A stretch of 43,271 nucleotides of DNA, taken from contig DHEF01000040.1 of the NCBI GenBank assembly GCA_002399735.1, positions 30,484 through 73,754 on the forward strand, given 5' to 3'. The notes beneath the pieces were generated by a model. It was not told where the DNA came from. It made no database searches and was given only the letters and a program-made list of their open reading frames with translations. Shown here piece after piece: positions 16,964 through 25,608 of the stretch. The position numbers and the translations under genes are program-made. Within the stretch, counting starts at the first letter, position 1. Every line of letters starts with the position of its first letter. The stretch comes from Chitinophagaceae bacterium UBA4857. Its GTDB lineage: Bacteria > Bacteroidota > Bacteroidia > Chitinophagales > Chitinophagaceae.

Positions 16964-18406
16964 TTACCAAACTAAGGTAGCTACGCTATTAGCGTCTATA
17001 GTAATGCTTGCCCACTTACCATTATACTTAAGATTGAATGTGTAAGCGTTATCCGTTTCATTAAGTGTAATCATTGCTTTTTTTCCATCCGGCCTTAAAA
17101 AAGCTACATTTTGAATATTTCCTATGTTATTACTTTCAATACGAACAGATCCGTCCGGTACAAACTTTGATGCATGTGCTATGTTATAATAAGCTACATT
17201 ACGTGAATAATTTGAACCGCTAATTGTTATAGCACCTAAACAACGAGTACAACCACCCGGTGTATGAGGTTGCATATTGGGATCGTTGGCCAAGTTCCAT
17301 GCTAAGGCAACTTTACTCCAATTACGAGCTGAACCAATAATTACATTTTTTACATGCCATTTAAGATCACCGGAAAACTGTCCTTGCGAATCGGTCCATT
17401 GCTCGGTAAAGTATAAATTTTTTGATGGAAAGTTATTGTGCAAAGTACCCATGGCACTTATCTCTCCTTCATACAAATGAAAGGCAGCACCATCCACATA
17501 TTTAGAAGCTTCGGGATCATTGTAAATGGTTGTTGGGTAATCAATTCGATTTAGATTATGATCGAATACAATGATTTTGGTTGTAATGGATGCGTTTGAA
17601 AAAGCGGGACCTAAACTATTCTTAATGAAGTCACGTTGTTGTTCACTTGTCATGCTCATGCTTGGGTTATTGCCCGGATGTAAGGGTTCGTTTTGTGGGG
17701 TAATGGCATGAATAGTAATACCTTCCGCTTTCATAGCTTGTATGTATTTTACAAAATAGTTTGCATAAGAATTATAATACTCAAGTTTTAGACTACCACC
17801 AATACTACTATTAATATCCTTCATCCAGATAGGAGGACTCCAAGGTGTAGCTATTATTTTTATAGTGGGGTTGATGGCCAATATTTTTTTTAATATTGGA
17901 ATTAAGTGCGTTTTATCAGGGTTTATTGTAAATTTTGTTTGATTTATATCTGTTTCACCGACAGGAAGGTCATTGTAACTAAATACGGTTGCGTCCAGAT
18001 CGGAAGCCCCCATACTTAAACGTACATAACTAAGCGCAATGCTATTATCGCCTTTACCAAATAGTTCATTTATTAGTTCATTCTTCTTGGTATCAGTCAT
18101 TTGATTAATAAGTGATGCGCTGCCTCCTGTAAGTGTATAGCCGAATCCATCCATCGTTTGATATTTGACTGCATCATCCACTGTAATTACTGGATTGCTA
18201 TTAGCTGTAGTACCAAATGATGTTATTTTATTTTGCTTTTGTAAAAGCACTGTACCATTGGCTTTTGTAACCCATATATCTACATCGTTAGTAGTAGGTT
18301 CTGGAGTGACTGGCGTTTGTCCGCTATTGTTACTTTTATTGCATTTTGCACATAAAGAAATAAGCGCAATAAGATATAAAAATGGAACAAATTTTTTTAA
18401 CCGCAT
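16964..18406 (-). CDS. GH30-family glycoside hydrolase, exported (copy A)
   Basis: 480 residues with an N-terminal hydrophobic signal (KFVPFLYLIALISLCAKC) that may be a lipoprotein signal, although the lipobox is unusual. Catalytic residues of clan A are clear: acid/base Glu240 in AITPQNEP and nucleophile Glu335 in LYFTEQW. Other GH30 landmarks are YQTMDGFGYTLTGGSASLI, IIATPWSPPIWMKDINSS and the C-terminal beta-sandwich to residue 480. It is only distantly similar to copy B, so the two probably split the work, for example endo- and exo-acting or different linkages. It starts 89 nt after the LamG lipoprotein gene, with a 13-bp hairpin in between. Confidence 0.9.
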   Translation of the reverse strand: MRLKKFVPFLYLIALISLCAKCNKSNNSGQTPVTPEPTTNDVDIWVTKANGTVLLQKQNKITSFGTTANSNPVITVDDAVKYQTMDGFGYTLTGGSASLINQMTDTKKNELINELFGKGDNSIALSYVRLSMGASDLDATVFSYNDLPVGETDINQTKFTINPDKTHLIPILKKILAINPTIKIIATPWSPPIWMKDINSSIGGSLKLEYYNSYANYFVKYIQAMKAEGITIHAITPQNEPLHPGNNPSMSMTSEQQRDFIKNSLGPAFSNASITTKIIVFDHNLNRIDYPTTIYNDPEASKYVDGAAFHLYEGEISAMGTLHNNFPSKNLYFTEQWTDSQGQFSGDLKWHVKNVIIGSARNWSKVALAWNLANDPNMQPHTPGGCTRCLGAITISGSNYSRNVAYYNIAHASKFVPDGSVRIESNNIGNIQNVAFLRPDGKKAMITLNETDNAYTFNLKYNGKWASITIDANSVATLVW

Positions 18407-18432
18407 AATAAAATGATATGTTAGGGTAATAT

Positions 18433-18472
18433 ATAAACACCCGTGATATATTTACAATACACGGGTGTTTAT
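18433..18472. terminator. 13-bp hairpin between the LamG and GH30 genes
   Basis: ATAAACACCCGTG (18433-18445) pairs perfectly with CACGGGTGTTTAT (18460-18472) around a 14-nt AT loop. On the minus strand it comes 23 nt after the LamG stop. There is no long U-run after it, so partial termination or 3'-end protection of the susCD-LamG transcript is more likely than a full stop. Confidence 0.55.
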
Positions 18473-18495
18473 GTTATTTAAGATTTTACTAAATT

Positions 18496-19338
18496 TTACT
18501 TTTTGTCAACAAAAAGCTCTTTAACTTCTGCAGCAGTAAGTACTGTTGCATACATTCTAAACTGATCGAGCTGCCCGGTATAAGAACTTACCCAATCGTC
18601 GGTAGGACCTGCAACACCTATATGCTTGCCCCAGCCGCCAATAGAGAGTGCGGTGCTTTTTGTAAGGTCAAGCTTTCCGCGAGGGGCTCCACTTTTTAAA
18701 ACATCAGTAGCTTTTGCAGGGGCGTTAGTTATTAGTTCTCCATCAAAATAATAGGTCATTTTGGATGTGGTTTCATTATACGACATTGCCCAATGATGCC
18801 AGTTTCCATCAAACATTGGTTTCTTTAATTTGTCTTCATTTACAAATTCCATCCATTGATCCATCACCCCAACTTTTACTGTAGCTTCTGTAGTGGTGGT
18901 ATGCTCTGCCATCATAAACAAAGAACTTTTTGACCAACCGTATGTATCATCTTGCAATCCAAAGAAAAATTCTGTTCGTGTATTTACAGGCCGTTTAAAC
19001 CAAAATGCAACAGTAAAGCTTGTGGCTTGGGTAAAATCGTTAGGTGTAGCATATTTAATTGCCTTAGCATTTTCACCCAAAATACCTTTCCCGTTAATTC
19101 CGTCAGCTATTTTTAATGGATTAGCGCTTGGGAAATTCGCTCTTATACTATCCACGGCATTCATCAAAGGGTCTTCGGTTACCCCATTAAAAGCTGCAAA
19201 GAACTTTAACGGTCCGCCTGGGGGGTTTGTATCTTTTGGATAATCTCCCAATTCGGGTTTTTTCATTTTTTGGCATGCAATTACACAAACAGAGATGAGT
19301 AATATTAATGCCATATTTAGAAATCTATATTTTTTCAT
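18496..19338 (-). CDS. LamG/concanavalin-like surface lipoprotein
   Basis: 280 residues. Lipoprotein signal peptide (LLISVCVIACQK, Cys22). A LamG-like jelly roll is visible at about 85-275: FTVAFWFKRPVNTRTEFFFG, GNWHHWAMSYNETTSKMTYY, FDGELITN, LSIGGWGK, YTGQLDQFRMYATVLTAAEV. The last motif is a hallmark of LamG-type laminin/pentraxin folds. In PULs the gene directly after susD often encodes a surface glycan-binding protein (SusE/F position), so binding rather than catalysis is inferred; no catalytic pair was identified. It is separated from susD by 54 nt that include the palindrome TTATGATATCATAA at 19350-19363. Confidence 0.85.
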   Translation of the reverse strand: MKKYRFLNMALILLISVCVIACQKMKKPELGDYPKDTNPPGGPLKFFAAFNGVTEDPLMNAVDSIRANFPSANPLKIADGINGKGILGENAKAIKYATPNDFTQATSFTVAFWFKRPVNTRTEFFFGLQDDTYGWSKSSLFMMAEHTTTTEATVKVGVMDQWMEFVNEDKLKKPMFDGNWHHWAMSYNETTSKMTYYFDGELITNAPAKATDVLKSGAPRGKLDLTKSTALSIGGWGKHIGVAGPTDDWVSSYTGQLDQFRMYATVLTAAEVKELFVDKK

Positions 19339-19392
19339 TGTATTAATATTTATGATATCATAATATATAATTAGACTGATGCAGTTTTTGAT

Positions 19393-20937
19393 TTATGGGT
19401 ATTCTGTATTTTGTTTAAGCTTACCCTGCGACTGATCAATAATAGGTTGAGGCAATGGCATATATCTGTTTCTGTTCTGATAACCTTGACCACCTAATAC
19501 TGTTAAGGCATCGCCCCATCTAACTAAGTCAAAAAATCTTTCGCCTTCCATTGCAAACTCAATACGACGTTCATGTTTAATAGCGGCACGCATTTGTGCT
19601 TTGTTTGCAAATATTACTTTTGGTAATACTCCTGCCTGACCTTCTCTTGCTCTGGCTCTTATTAATTCTAACATTGTTTCTGCTACTATTGAATTATCAC
19701 TCTCATTAGCAGCTTCTGCGGCCATTAAAATAACATCTGCATAACGAAGTATCCGTTGGTTATAACCTCCATTTCCGTTTAAATCGTTGGTAGCCCTTTG
19801 AATGGCGGGGTCAGCATAAACCTTCTTATTCCAATAGGGCCTTGGCAATACATCTGGATAAACAGGTAATGTTCGGCCGAAACCACCATATTGCGGGTCG
19901 TCTGATTGTCCGGAGAACAAAATGGTTCTTCTTTTACGTGGGTCGTTGGGCTCATAAGCATCTACAAGGTTTTGGCTCGGAGTGTTCCATCCCCATCCCA
20001 TATTCCAACCCGATGCATCTGAACCACGAACACCTTGTGCAGTTGCATAAAAGGTATAATAATCGGGAACACCTGCCGGGCCTTTATAGGCTTGGATTTC
20101 AAAAATGGACTCAGGGCCATTTTCTCCGGCATCTTGAAATATTCTTGAATAATTAGACTCCAGTTGATACTCTCCCGAGTTTATTACTGTTTGTAATAAT
20201 CCTAATGCAGGGCCCCATTGTTGCCTGTATAACATTGTTTTTGCGTGTAAAGTATTAGCGGCCCCAGAAGTCAGTCTTCCCTTATAAGTAGATGTACCTG
20301 CGGCATTATTCCAGTTTAGAGGCAAGTATGTTTTTGCATCATTCAAATCTGCATCAATCAACGTATATATATCATTAACTGATGATTTTTCCATGCTGTT
20401 AACCTGTGTTGCGTTTCTAATCGGCACCGTAACTTTTCTTACTTCACCATATGTTCTTACCAAATCAAAGTATGCTAAAGCTCTAACGAATTTTGCCTCT
20501 GCAATATTTGTTAACGATGCAGGGTCTTCTAATTTTAACGAATCAGCCGTGTTCAAAATTTCATTAGCCACGTTTATTATTTGATATTTACGCTCATAAT
20601 AAATATTAGTACTCCAATGGTCTTTTGAATACTGAAACTGATCATAAATTACTGCCCAATCCGCACCATCAGATTCACTACTTCCTTTTATTGCATCATC
20701 GTCTCTAAAGCTATGTATTGCCAGCCATGGAATATGTCCCCAAGCAGCACCGCCTAAATCAGGATTTCTAAGTCCGCCATATAAACCATACACCATTCCT
20801 TCTAAACCGCCTTGGTTCAAGTCATCTAAAGTAGCTTGTAAAGGTTTTTTATCTAACATTTTTTTACAACCCAATAAGGTTGAGAAAGCAAGCACGAAGG
20901 CCAGTAGATAAATAATATTATATTTAATCTTTTTCAT
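19393..20937 (-). CDS. SusD/RagB-family outer-membrane glycan-binding lipoprotein (locus 2)
   Basis: The start is set at the ATG at 20937 (MKKIKYNIIYLLAFVLAF); the longer frame opens with a TTG at 20955 that abuts the susC stop. From this ATG, Cys24 in STLLGC is the lipidation site. SusD landmarks: MLDKKPLQATLDDLNQGGLE, GWGWNTPSQNLVDAYEPNDP, RILRYADVILMAAEAANES, MLELIRARAREGQ, IKHERRIEFAMEGERFFDLV and MPLPQPIIDQSQG. It partners the SusC at 20956-24309. The WGWN...DAYEPxDPRK segment is shared with the locus 1 SusD, showing a common origin of the two loci. Confidence 0.95.
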   Translation of the reverse strand: MKKIKYNIIYLLAFVLAFSTLLGCKKMLDKKPLQATLDDLNQGGLEGMVYGLYGGLRNPDLGGAAWGHIPWLAIHSFRDDDAIKGSSESDGADWAVIYDQFQYSKDHWSTNIYYERKYQIINVANEILNTADSLKLEDPASLTNIAEAKFVRALAYFDLVRTYGEVRKVTVPIRNATQVNSMEKSSVNDIYTLIDADLNDAKTYLPLNWNNAAGTSTYKGRLTSGAANTLHAKTMLYRQQWGPALGLLQTVINSGEYQLESNYSRIFQDAGENGPESIFEIQAYKGPAGVPDYYTFYATAQGVRGSDASGWNMGWGWNTPSQNLVDAYEPNDPRKRRTILFSGQSDDPQYGGFGRTLPVYPDVLPRPYWNKKVYADPAIQRATNDLNGNGGYNQRILRYADVILMAAEAANESDNSIVAETMLELIRARAREGQAGVLPKVIFANKAQMRAAIKHERRIEFAMEGERFFDLVRWGDALTVLGGQGYQNRNRYMPLPQPIIDQSQGKLKQNTEYP

Positions 20938-20955
20938 AATAATTCTTTTAATCAA

Positions 20956-23900
20956 TTAGAAAGTAACATTTAAACCTGCTGTATATACAACCGGAATTGC
21001 TCCATTGCCATAATCTATTCCAAAATTTGTTGGTCCACCACCAAACTCGGGAGCATACCCTAAGTTATTTTTAAAGGTTTTCAAGTTTTGTACATTTACA
21101 TAAACTCGAAGGTTTTGCATTTTAACTTTTGAAATAAGGGCTTTATTAAAGTTGTAGCCTAACTGAAGATTTCTGATACGTAAATAACTGCCATCTTCAA
21201 CTCCAAATGACGATGGAAGTCTGTTGATAGCAAATTTATCGCCCAAGCGTGGAACCCAATTGGAAGTTCCTTCACCATGCCATCTATCTAACTTTTGTTC
21301 TGTATAATTATAGCGAGAATATGGTAATTCAGATGCACCCCATACTCTATAAACTTCGCCTCCATATGAGCCTTGTAAATCAACACCAAAATCAAAAGAT
21401 TTATAATTTACAGTGATCGATCCACCATAAGTAAAATCAGGAGTAGGATTACCTATCATTTTCCTATCTTCTGTGTTAATTACGCCATCGTTATTAATAT
21501 CCTTGTATTTTAAATCGCCTGGGCCATAATCATAGCCTATCACCTTAGGAGATTTTAATTTATCGGCATATGATTGATAAACGCCTTCAACTTCATACCC
21601 GTAGAAGTATCCAATTGGAAAACCTATTTGTGTTTGGTTAGGCGTACTTTCCGAAGCAGGAAGATAAGTACCGAATTCTTTTACTTTATTTTTATAAGTA
21701 GTTAAGTTTCCGCTAACATTTAACGACAAGTCCTTACTTATATTTTGTCTCCAAGTTAATAATACCTCAATACCTTGATTGGAAATTGAACCAAAATTCC
21801 CCAAAGTCTTTTTAGGTCCGTTGTCCAAGTAAGCTAACATATCCTTTGTTAACTTATTATAATAGTTAATCTCACCGGTTAACTTGTTATTTAAAGCTGC
21901 AAACTCAATACCAATTTCTCTACCATGAACGGTTTCCCATCTTAAATCCGGGTCCACTTCATATGTATTAACATATGCCGGATAAACATTAGAGCCAAAT
22001 ACAGCAGTATTTCCTTGTGCTAAGGTTGGAAAATAAGGATAATCTACACCATAAGTATTTTGATTACCTAATACACCAATCGATCCTTTAAGTTTTAAGT
22101 AATTAAAAAAGGTAACATTTGAGAAAAAATCCTCTTTGGATATTTCCCAAGCTGCTCCTAAAGCCCAAAAATTTTGATACCTATTGTCGGGGTTATAGAT
22201 TAAAGAAGAGCCATCTCTTCTAAAAGAAGCGTTCAAATAATACTTGTTGCCATAGTTATACAGCGCCCTTACTAACATGGAAGTAGTGGCACTTTCTTTT
22301 TGAGAAGAGCTTGATTGTGAAGTTGCTTTATCTTCAAACCCATTTGATAAGTACCAAAATCTTTTGTCATTTGGTATTGGATCACCAGAAACACCTTGTT
22401 TCACCTCTCCCCAATTATGAAATTCTGATAATGAATAGGTTGTCCAGCCGGCAGTTGCCTGTATATTATGATTACCAAGTCTTTTTTTGTAATTTAATAT
22501 ATAGTCCTGTTGCAGCTTGTTCCAGTTTTCTTCCCCAACCTTCACGCTGGTCTGCCTACCCACAAAAAAAGCATTTTGCGCAGCGGGATCATAAGCTGCA
22601 TACAGAGGGTCGTATGTTGTGCTTCTTAAATAGCTAACATCACCATAATAAGCTACTCTAAAATTAAAATCGTTTAAAAAATTAACCTCGCCATATACAC
22701 TTCCTAGAAATCTATTTTCGCGGCCAATATACTTATCCCAAGTATTTTCTCTTGTAACTAATGGGTTTTGCAATGTATTTTGAATACTTGGTAGTGCTGA
22801 GTATAAGTCATAAGTAGCGCTATCCGCTCCATAAATTTTCATTCGATGAGGAGTTGTACCCGCACTAACAATTGGTGCTATTCGACGTGCGTTCTCTAAA
22901 GTATTAGCGCCATCATTCGGCGATTCGGTACGTGTATAGTTAAGTGTAAAACCAATTTTTACACTTTTATTAAATCTATACTCATCGTTAATATTTAATA
23001 AGTATTTTTTAAGTTGCTCTCTTACAACTACTCCTTTTTCATTAATAACACCTACACTAGCGTAAAATTTATTCTTATCGCTACTGGCCATAACACTCAG
23101 GTTATTATTATTAAAAAAACCTGTCTGAGTTACCGCATCAATCCAATCCGTATTTCCTGTCCAAGGGGTAAAATTGAAAGTATTTGGAGCACCAATATTA
23201 TTATTCTCTTCTTCGTAAAGCATTTTAAACTGCTCTGCATCCGTCAATACTTTAATTTTATCCACTAGTTTTTTAACACCAACACTTGTATTGAAGTTTA
23301 CTAATACTTGTCCTGCCTTTGCCTTTTTGGTAGTTACAGCAATAACACCACCTGCTCCTCTAACACCAAAAATTGCTAATGAAGATGGGTCTTTCAAAAT
23401 TTCAATAGATTCAATATCATTAGGATTTAAATAATCAATATTATCATTTAAAATTCCATCAACAACATAAACAGGACTTACTGACCCAATACTGATTGTA
23501 CCGCGAATTCTTATATCGGGAGACTTACCTAATCCAGCACTCGGCACTACTGATAAACCTGCTACCTTACCTTGTAATGACGCAATGGGGTTGGTGTTTG
23601 GTTTATCCGCCACCTCTTTACCATCAATTTTTGCAATAGAACCCGTTAAATCTCGCTTAGTAGCCGTACCATAACCAATAACAACTACCTGATCCATTTC
23701 TTTTGTAGAGGACTCTAAAGTTGCCGTAATTTCATTACGTCCGGCAAGCGCTATCTCCTGCTCTGTGTATCCAACCGAGCTAATGATCAATGTAACATTA
23801 TTATTAGGTACCGATAATGAGAAGTTACCCTCTGCATCAGTTGTGGTACCAATTGTAGTTCCTTTTACTTGTACAGATGCCCCGGATAATGGCGCAGCAG

Positions 23901-24309
23901 CCTCACCCAATACTTTACCGCGAATAATAACATCCGGAGGACGAACATCCCCCATTTCCTTAATTACAATAAGGTTATTGCCCATTACCTGGTATTGCAG
24001 GTTAGTGCGAAAAAACATAATACTCAGTACATCTTTTAAAGAGGCCTGGTTTACATCCAATGTTACTTTGCGCATACGCAATTCCTGTAACTGATTGTTA
24101 TACAGAAAACGATATTGAGTTTGTTTTTCAATATTCTGTAAAACGGAAGTCATATCTGTCCGCTTTGCCTTCAGGCTTATTTTGGTTTGCCCAAAGCCAT
24201 TAGCCGACACATGCATGGTAAAGAGAAGAAAAAAGGCAGCAGTCAGTTTCATAGCAAGCAGCACATTTGATTGAAACGGTTTTATTTTAACCGTTAAGAA
24301 ACTTTTCAT
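20956..24309 (-). CDS. SusC-type TonB-dependent transducer with STN domain (locus 2)
   Basis: 1117 residues. Signal peptide with hydrophobic core about 20-37 (ending HVSANGFGQ), STN domain about 43-115 (TSVLQNIEKQTQYRFLYNNQ), carboxypeptidase-regulatory-like domain about 125-205 (PLSGASVQVKGTTIGTT), plug (VVVIGYGTATKRDLTGS, LQGKVAGLSV, PVYVVDGILND), then the barrel ending TAGLNVTF. As in locus 1, the STN domain implies substrate signalling through the adjacent FecR. N-terminal and plug regions are closely similar to those of the SusC at 7998-11327, whereas the barrels differ more, as expected for paralogues adapted to different glycans. Confidence 0.95.
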   Translation of the reverse strand: MKSFLTVKIKPFQSNVLLAMKLTAAFFLLFTMHVSANGFGQTKISLKAKRTDMTSVLQNIEKQTQYRFLYNNQLQELRMRKVTLDVNQASLKDVLSIMFFRTNLQYQVMGNNLIVIKEMGDVRPPDVIIRGKVLGEAAAPLSGASVQVKGTTIGTTTDAEGNFSLSVPNNNVTLIISSVGYTEQEIALAGRNEITATLESSTKEMDQVVVIGYGTATKRDLTGSIAKIDGKEVADKPNTNPIASLQGKVAGLSVVPSAGLGKSPDIRIRGTISIGSVSPVYVVDGILNDNIDYLNPNDIESIEILKDPSSLAIFGVRGAGGVIAVTTKKAKAGQVLVNFNTSVGVKKLVDKIKVLTDAEQFKMLYEEENNNIGAPNTFNFTPWTGNTDWIDAVTQTGFFNNNNLSVMASSDKNKFYASVGVINEKGVVVREQLKKYLLNINDEYRFNKSVKIGFTLNYTRTESPNDGANTLENARRIAPIVSAGTTPHRMKIYGADSATYDLYSALPSIQNTLQNPLVTRENTWDKYIGRENRFLGSVYGEVNFLNDFNFRVAYYGDVSYLRSTTYDPLYAAYDPAAQNAFFVGRQTSVKVGEENWNKLQQDYILNYKKRLGNHNIQATAGWTTYSLSEFHNWGEVKQGVSGDPIPNDKRFWYLSNGFEDKATSQSSSSQKESATTSMLVRALYNYGNKYYLNASFRRDGSSLIYNPDNRYQNFWALGAAWEISKEDFFSNVTFFNYLKLKGSIGVLGNQNTYGVDYPYFPTLAQGNTAVFGSNVYPAYVNTYEVDPDLRWETVHGREIGIEFAALNNKLTGEINYYNKLTKDMLAYLDNGPKKTLGNFGSISNQGIEVLLTWRQNISKDLSLNVSGNLTTYKNKVKEFGTYLPASESTPNQTQIGFPIGYFYGYEVEGVYQSYADKLKSPKVIGYDYGPGDLKYKDINNDGVINTEDRKMIGNPTPDFTYGGSITVNYKSFDFGVDLQGSYGGEVYRVWGASELPYSRYNYTEQKLDRWHGEGTSNWVPRLGDKFAINRLPSSFGVEDGSYLRIRNLQLGYNFNKALISKVKMQNLRVYVNVQNLKTFKNNLGYAPEFGGGPTNFGIDYGNGAIPVVYTAGLNVTF

Positions 24310-24321
24310 ACATTTAAAAAA

Positions 24322-24420
24322 TTAAGGGTTAAGCAATCCAACTGGTCAAAGTTGTTCTGTTTTGTTTAGCCGTTTAGTACAATTTATAACGGGGAATGCG
24401 CCAACATTCTCCGTTTTTTT
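24322..24420 (+). ncRNA. Candidate cis-antisense sRNA in the susC leader (locus 2)
   Basis: Predicted only. Plus-strand TACATTTA (24309-24316) matches the TAnnTTTG box at seven of eight positions; the -33 region is weak (TTTT at 24285-24288). AAGGGTTAAG (24324-24333) is identical to the locus 1 counterpart. An internal hairpin CAACT/AGTTG is followed by the strong terminator AACGGGGAATG/CATTCTCCGTT with TTTTTTT. The approximately 100-nt RNA would be complementary to the susC leader on the opposite strand. No plus-strand ORF of note ends here, so the terminator needs an RNA such as this to explain it. Confidence 0.5.
24388..24420 (+). terminator. Strong intrinsic terminator facing against the PUL (locus 2)
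   Basis: Stem 24388-24398 with 24405-24415 (11 bp including one G-U pair that only works on the plus strand), 6-nt loop CGCCAA, and seven T at 24414-24420. It is a textbook rho-independent terminator on the plus strand, in a gap whose two flanking genes are both on the minus strand. Confidence 0.7.
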
Positions 24421-24440
24421 GTATCTAATCGGGAGCTGTT

Positions 24441-25550
24441 TTAAGGTAGTCCGATATATATTTCATTGTTGTCGATTTTATAGGTAACGCCAAATCCTTC
24501 TTTTAGAGCAGCCATGGCTTCATGTATTGTTTCACGCTCAAACGAACCGGTCGCCGTCATTGCTTTAACCCGATTATCGGTGAAAAATATTTTTACATCA
24601 TACCATCTTTCTAACTTTCTGGCAAGTTGTTCAAAATCATCGCCTTTAAACTCTAAGCGACTGTAAACCCAGGCGGTTTCAATTCTTTCTACTTCTTTTT
24701 TGGTACTATCGATGGCTACAATGATTGTACCCTTGTGTGGAGTAATAATGGCAAGTTTATTCGCATTAGACAACTGATTGCTTTCATTTGCTGCGTTTTT
24801 GGCAACAATCAGTTTCTGGTTAGGAACTAAAGCAATGGGTGCCTGATTTTTCAAATTATTATTTGTCACCTCTACACTGCCTTGATACAACGTTGTTTCT
24901 ACATTTTTATCTTCCGGGTACGATTTTACATTAAAAACAGTACCCAATACTTTTATTAAAACATTATCGGTATGTACTATAAAAGGCTGTACTTTTTTGT
25001 GTGCCACATCAAAATAACCTTCCCCTACCAATTTCACTTCTCGGGTAAGTCCGTTAAAATCATTTACATACTCTAAATACGAACCTGCATTTAACCATAC
25101 AGAAGTACCGTCGCGTAAAATAAACTGAGACCGTTTCCCATTCTTGGTAAACAGCCTTTCTGCATCAGTATTAATCTGGTGGGCTATCTGTGTCTCCTCA
25201 TTTGGTGCTTTTTTATATTCTATTACACCCCAAATGCTGATAAATATCAATACAAACACTGCTGCGACTGCAAGCCAACGGTAGTTTTTTCTTTTTGTAT
25301 CAAACATCGGTATGCTATCAACACCTTGCTCAGCCTGGGCCTTATGTATTATTTGTTTTACAGATTGTATGGCTTCAGCGTCGTTAATTGCATTCTCTTT
25401 CAGGTGCCACATACGAACGAGCACATCGTATTCTTGTTGTAAATCAGGGTTTTGCTGCAGTATATCATGCAATTCCTTCTCCTCTGAAGAAGTTGCTTCG
25501 CCGCTTAAACTGCGGGACATTAATGCCCATATCGTGTCGGAAATATTCAA
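24441..25550 (-). CDS. FecR-family anti-sigma factor (locus 2)
   Basis: 369 residues if started at the TTG at 25550. That start is supported because MNISDTIWALMSRSLSGEAT lines up with the N-terminus of the locus 1 FecR (MSQEVFWILFSKKIAGEAS); the next ATG (25520) would remove ten residues of this conserved sigma-binding region, and an in-frame stop lies shortly upstream. Membrane helix about 90-110, FecR domain about 140-235 (FILRDGTSVWLNAGSYLEY, GEGYFDVAH, VLIKVLGTVFNVKSYPED), DUF4974-like C-terminus about 295-369 (FERETIHEAMAALKEGFG). It regulates the sigma factor encoded 58 nt upstream. Confidence 0.92.
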   Translation of the reverse strand: MNISDTIWALMSRSLSGEATSSEEKELHDILQQNPDLQQEYDVLVRMWHLKENAINDAEAIQSVKQIIHKAQAEQGVDSIPMFDTKRKNYRWLAVAAVFVLIFISIWGVIEYKKAPNEETQIAHQINTDAERLFTKNGKRSQFILRDGTSVWLNAGSYLEYVNDFNGLTREVKLVGEGYFDVAHKKVQPFIVHTDNVLIKVLGTVFNVKSYPEDKNVETTLYQGSVEVTNNNLKNQAPIALVPNQKLIVAKNAANESNQLSNANKLAIITPHKGTIIVAIDSTKKEVERIETAWVYSRLEFKGDDFEQLARKLERWYDVKIFFTDNRVKAMTATGSFERETIHEAMAALKEGFGVTYKIDNNEIYIGLP

Positions 25551-25608
25551 AAAAATAGCAAGCCTATACTACAGGACAGTATTTTGCAAACTATCTACTA
25601 AAAGAATT

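Noticed and set aside
24324..24333. AAGGGTTAAG as a Shine-Dalgarno-like signal for susC
   Set aside because: On the susC strand it reads CTTAACCCTT, which is not purine-rich and sits 14 nt from the start codon. It fits better as the 5' part of the antisense RNA.
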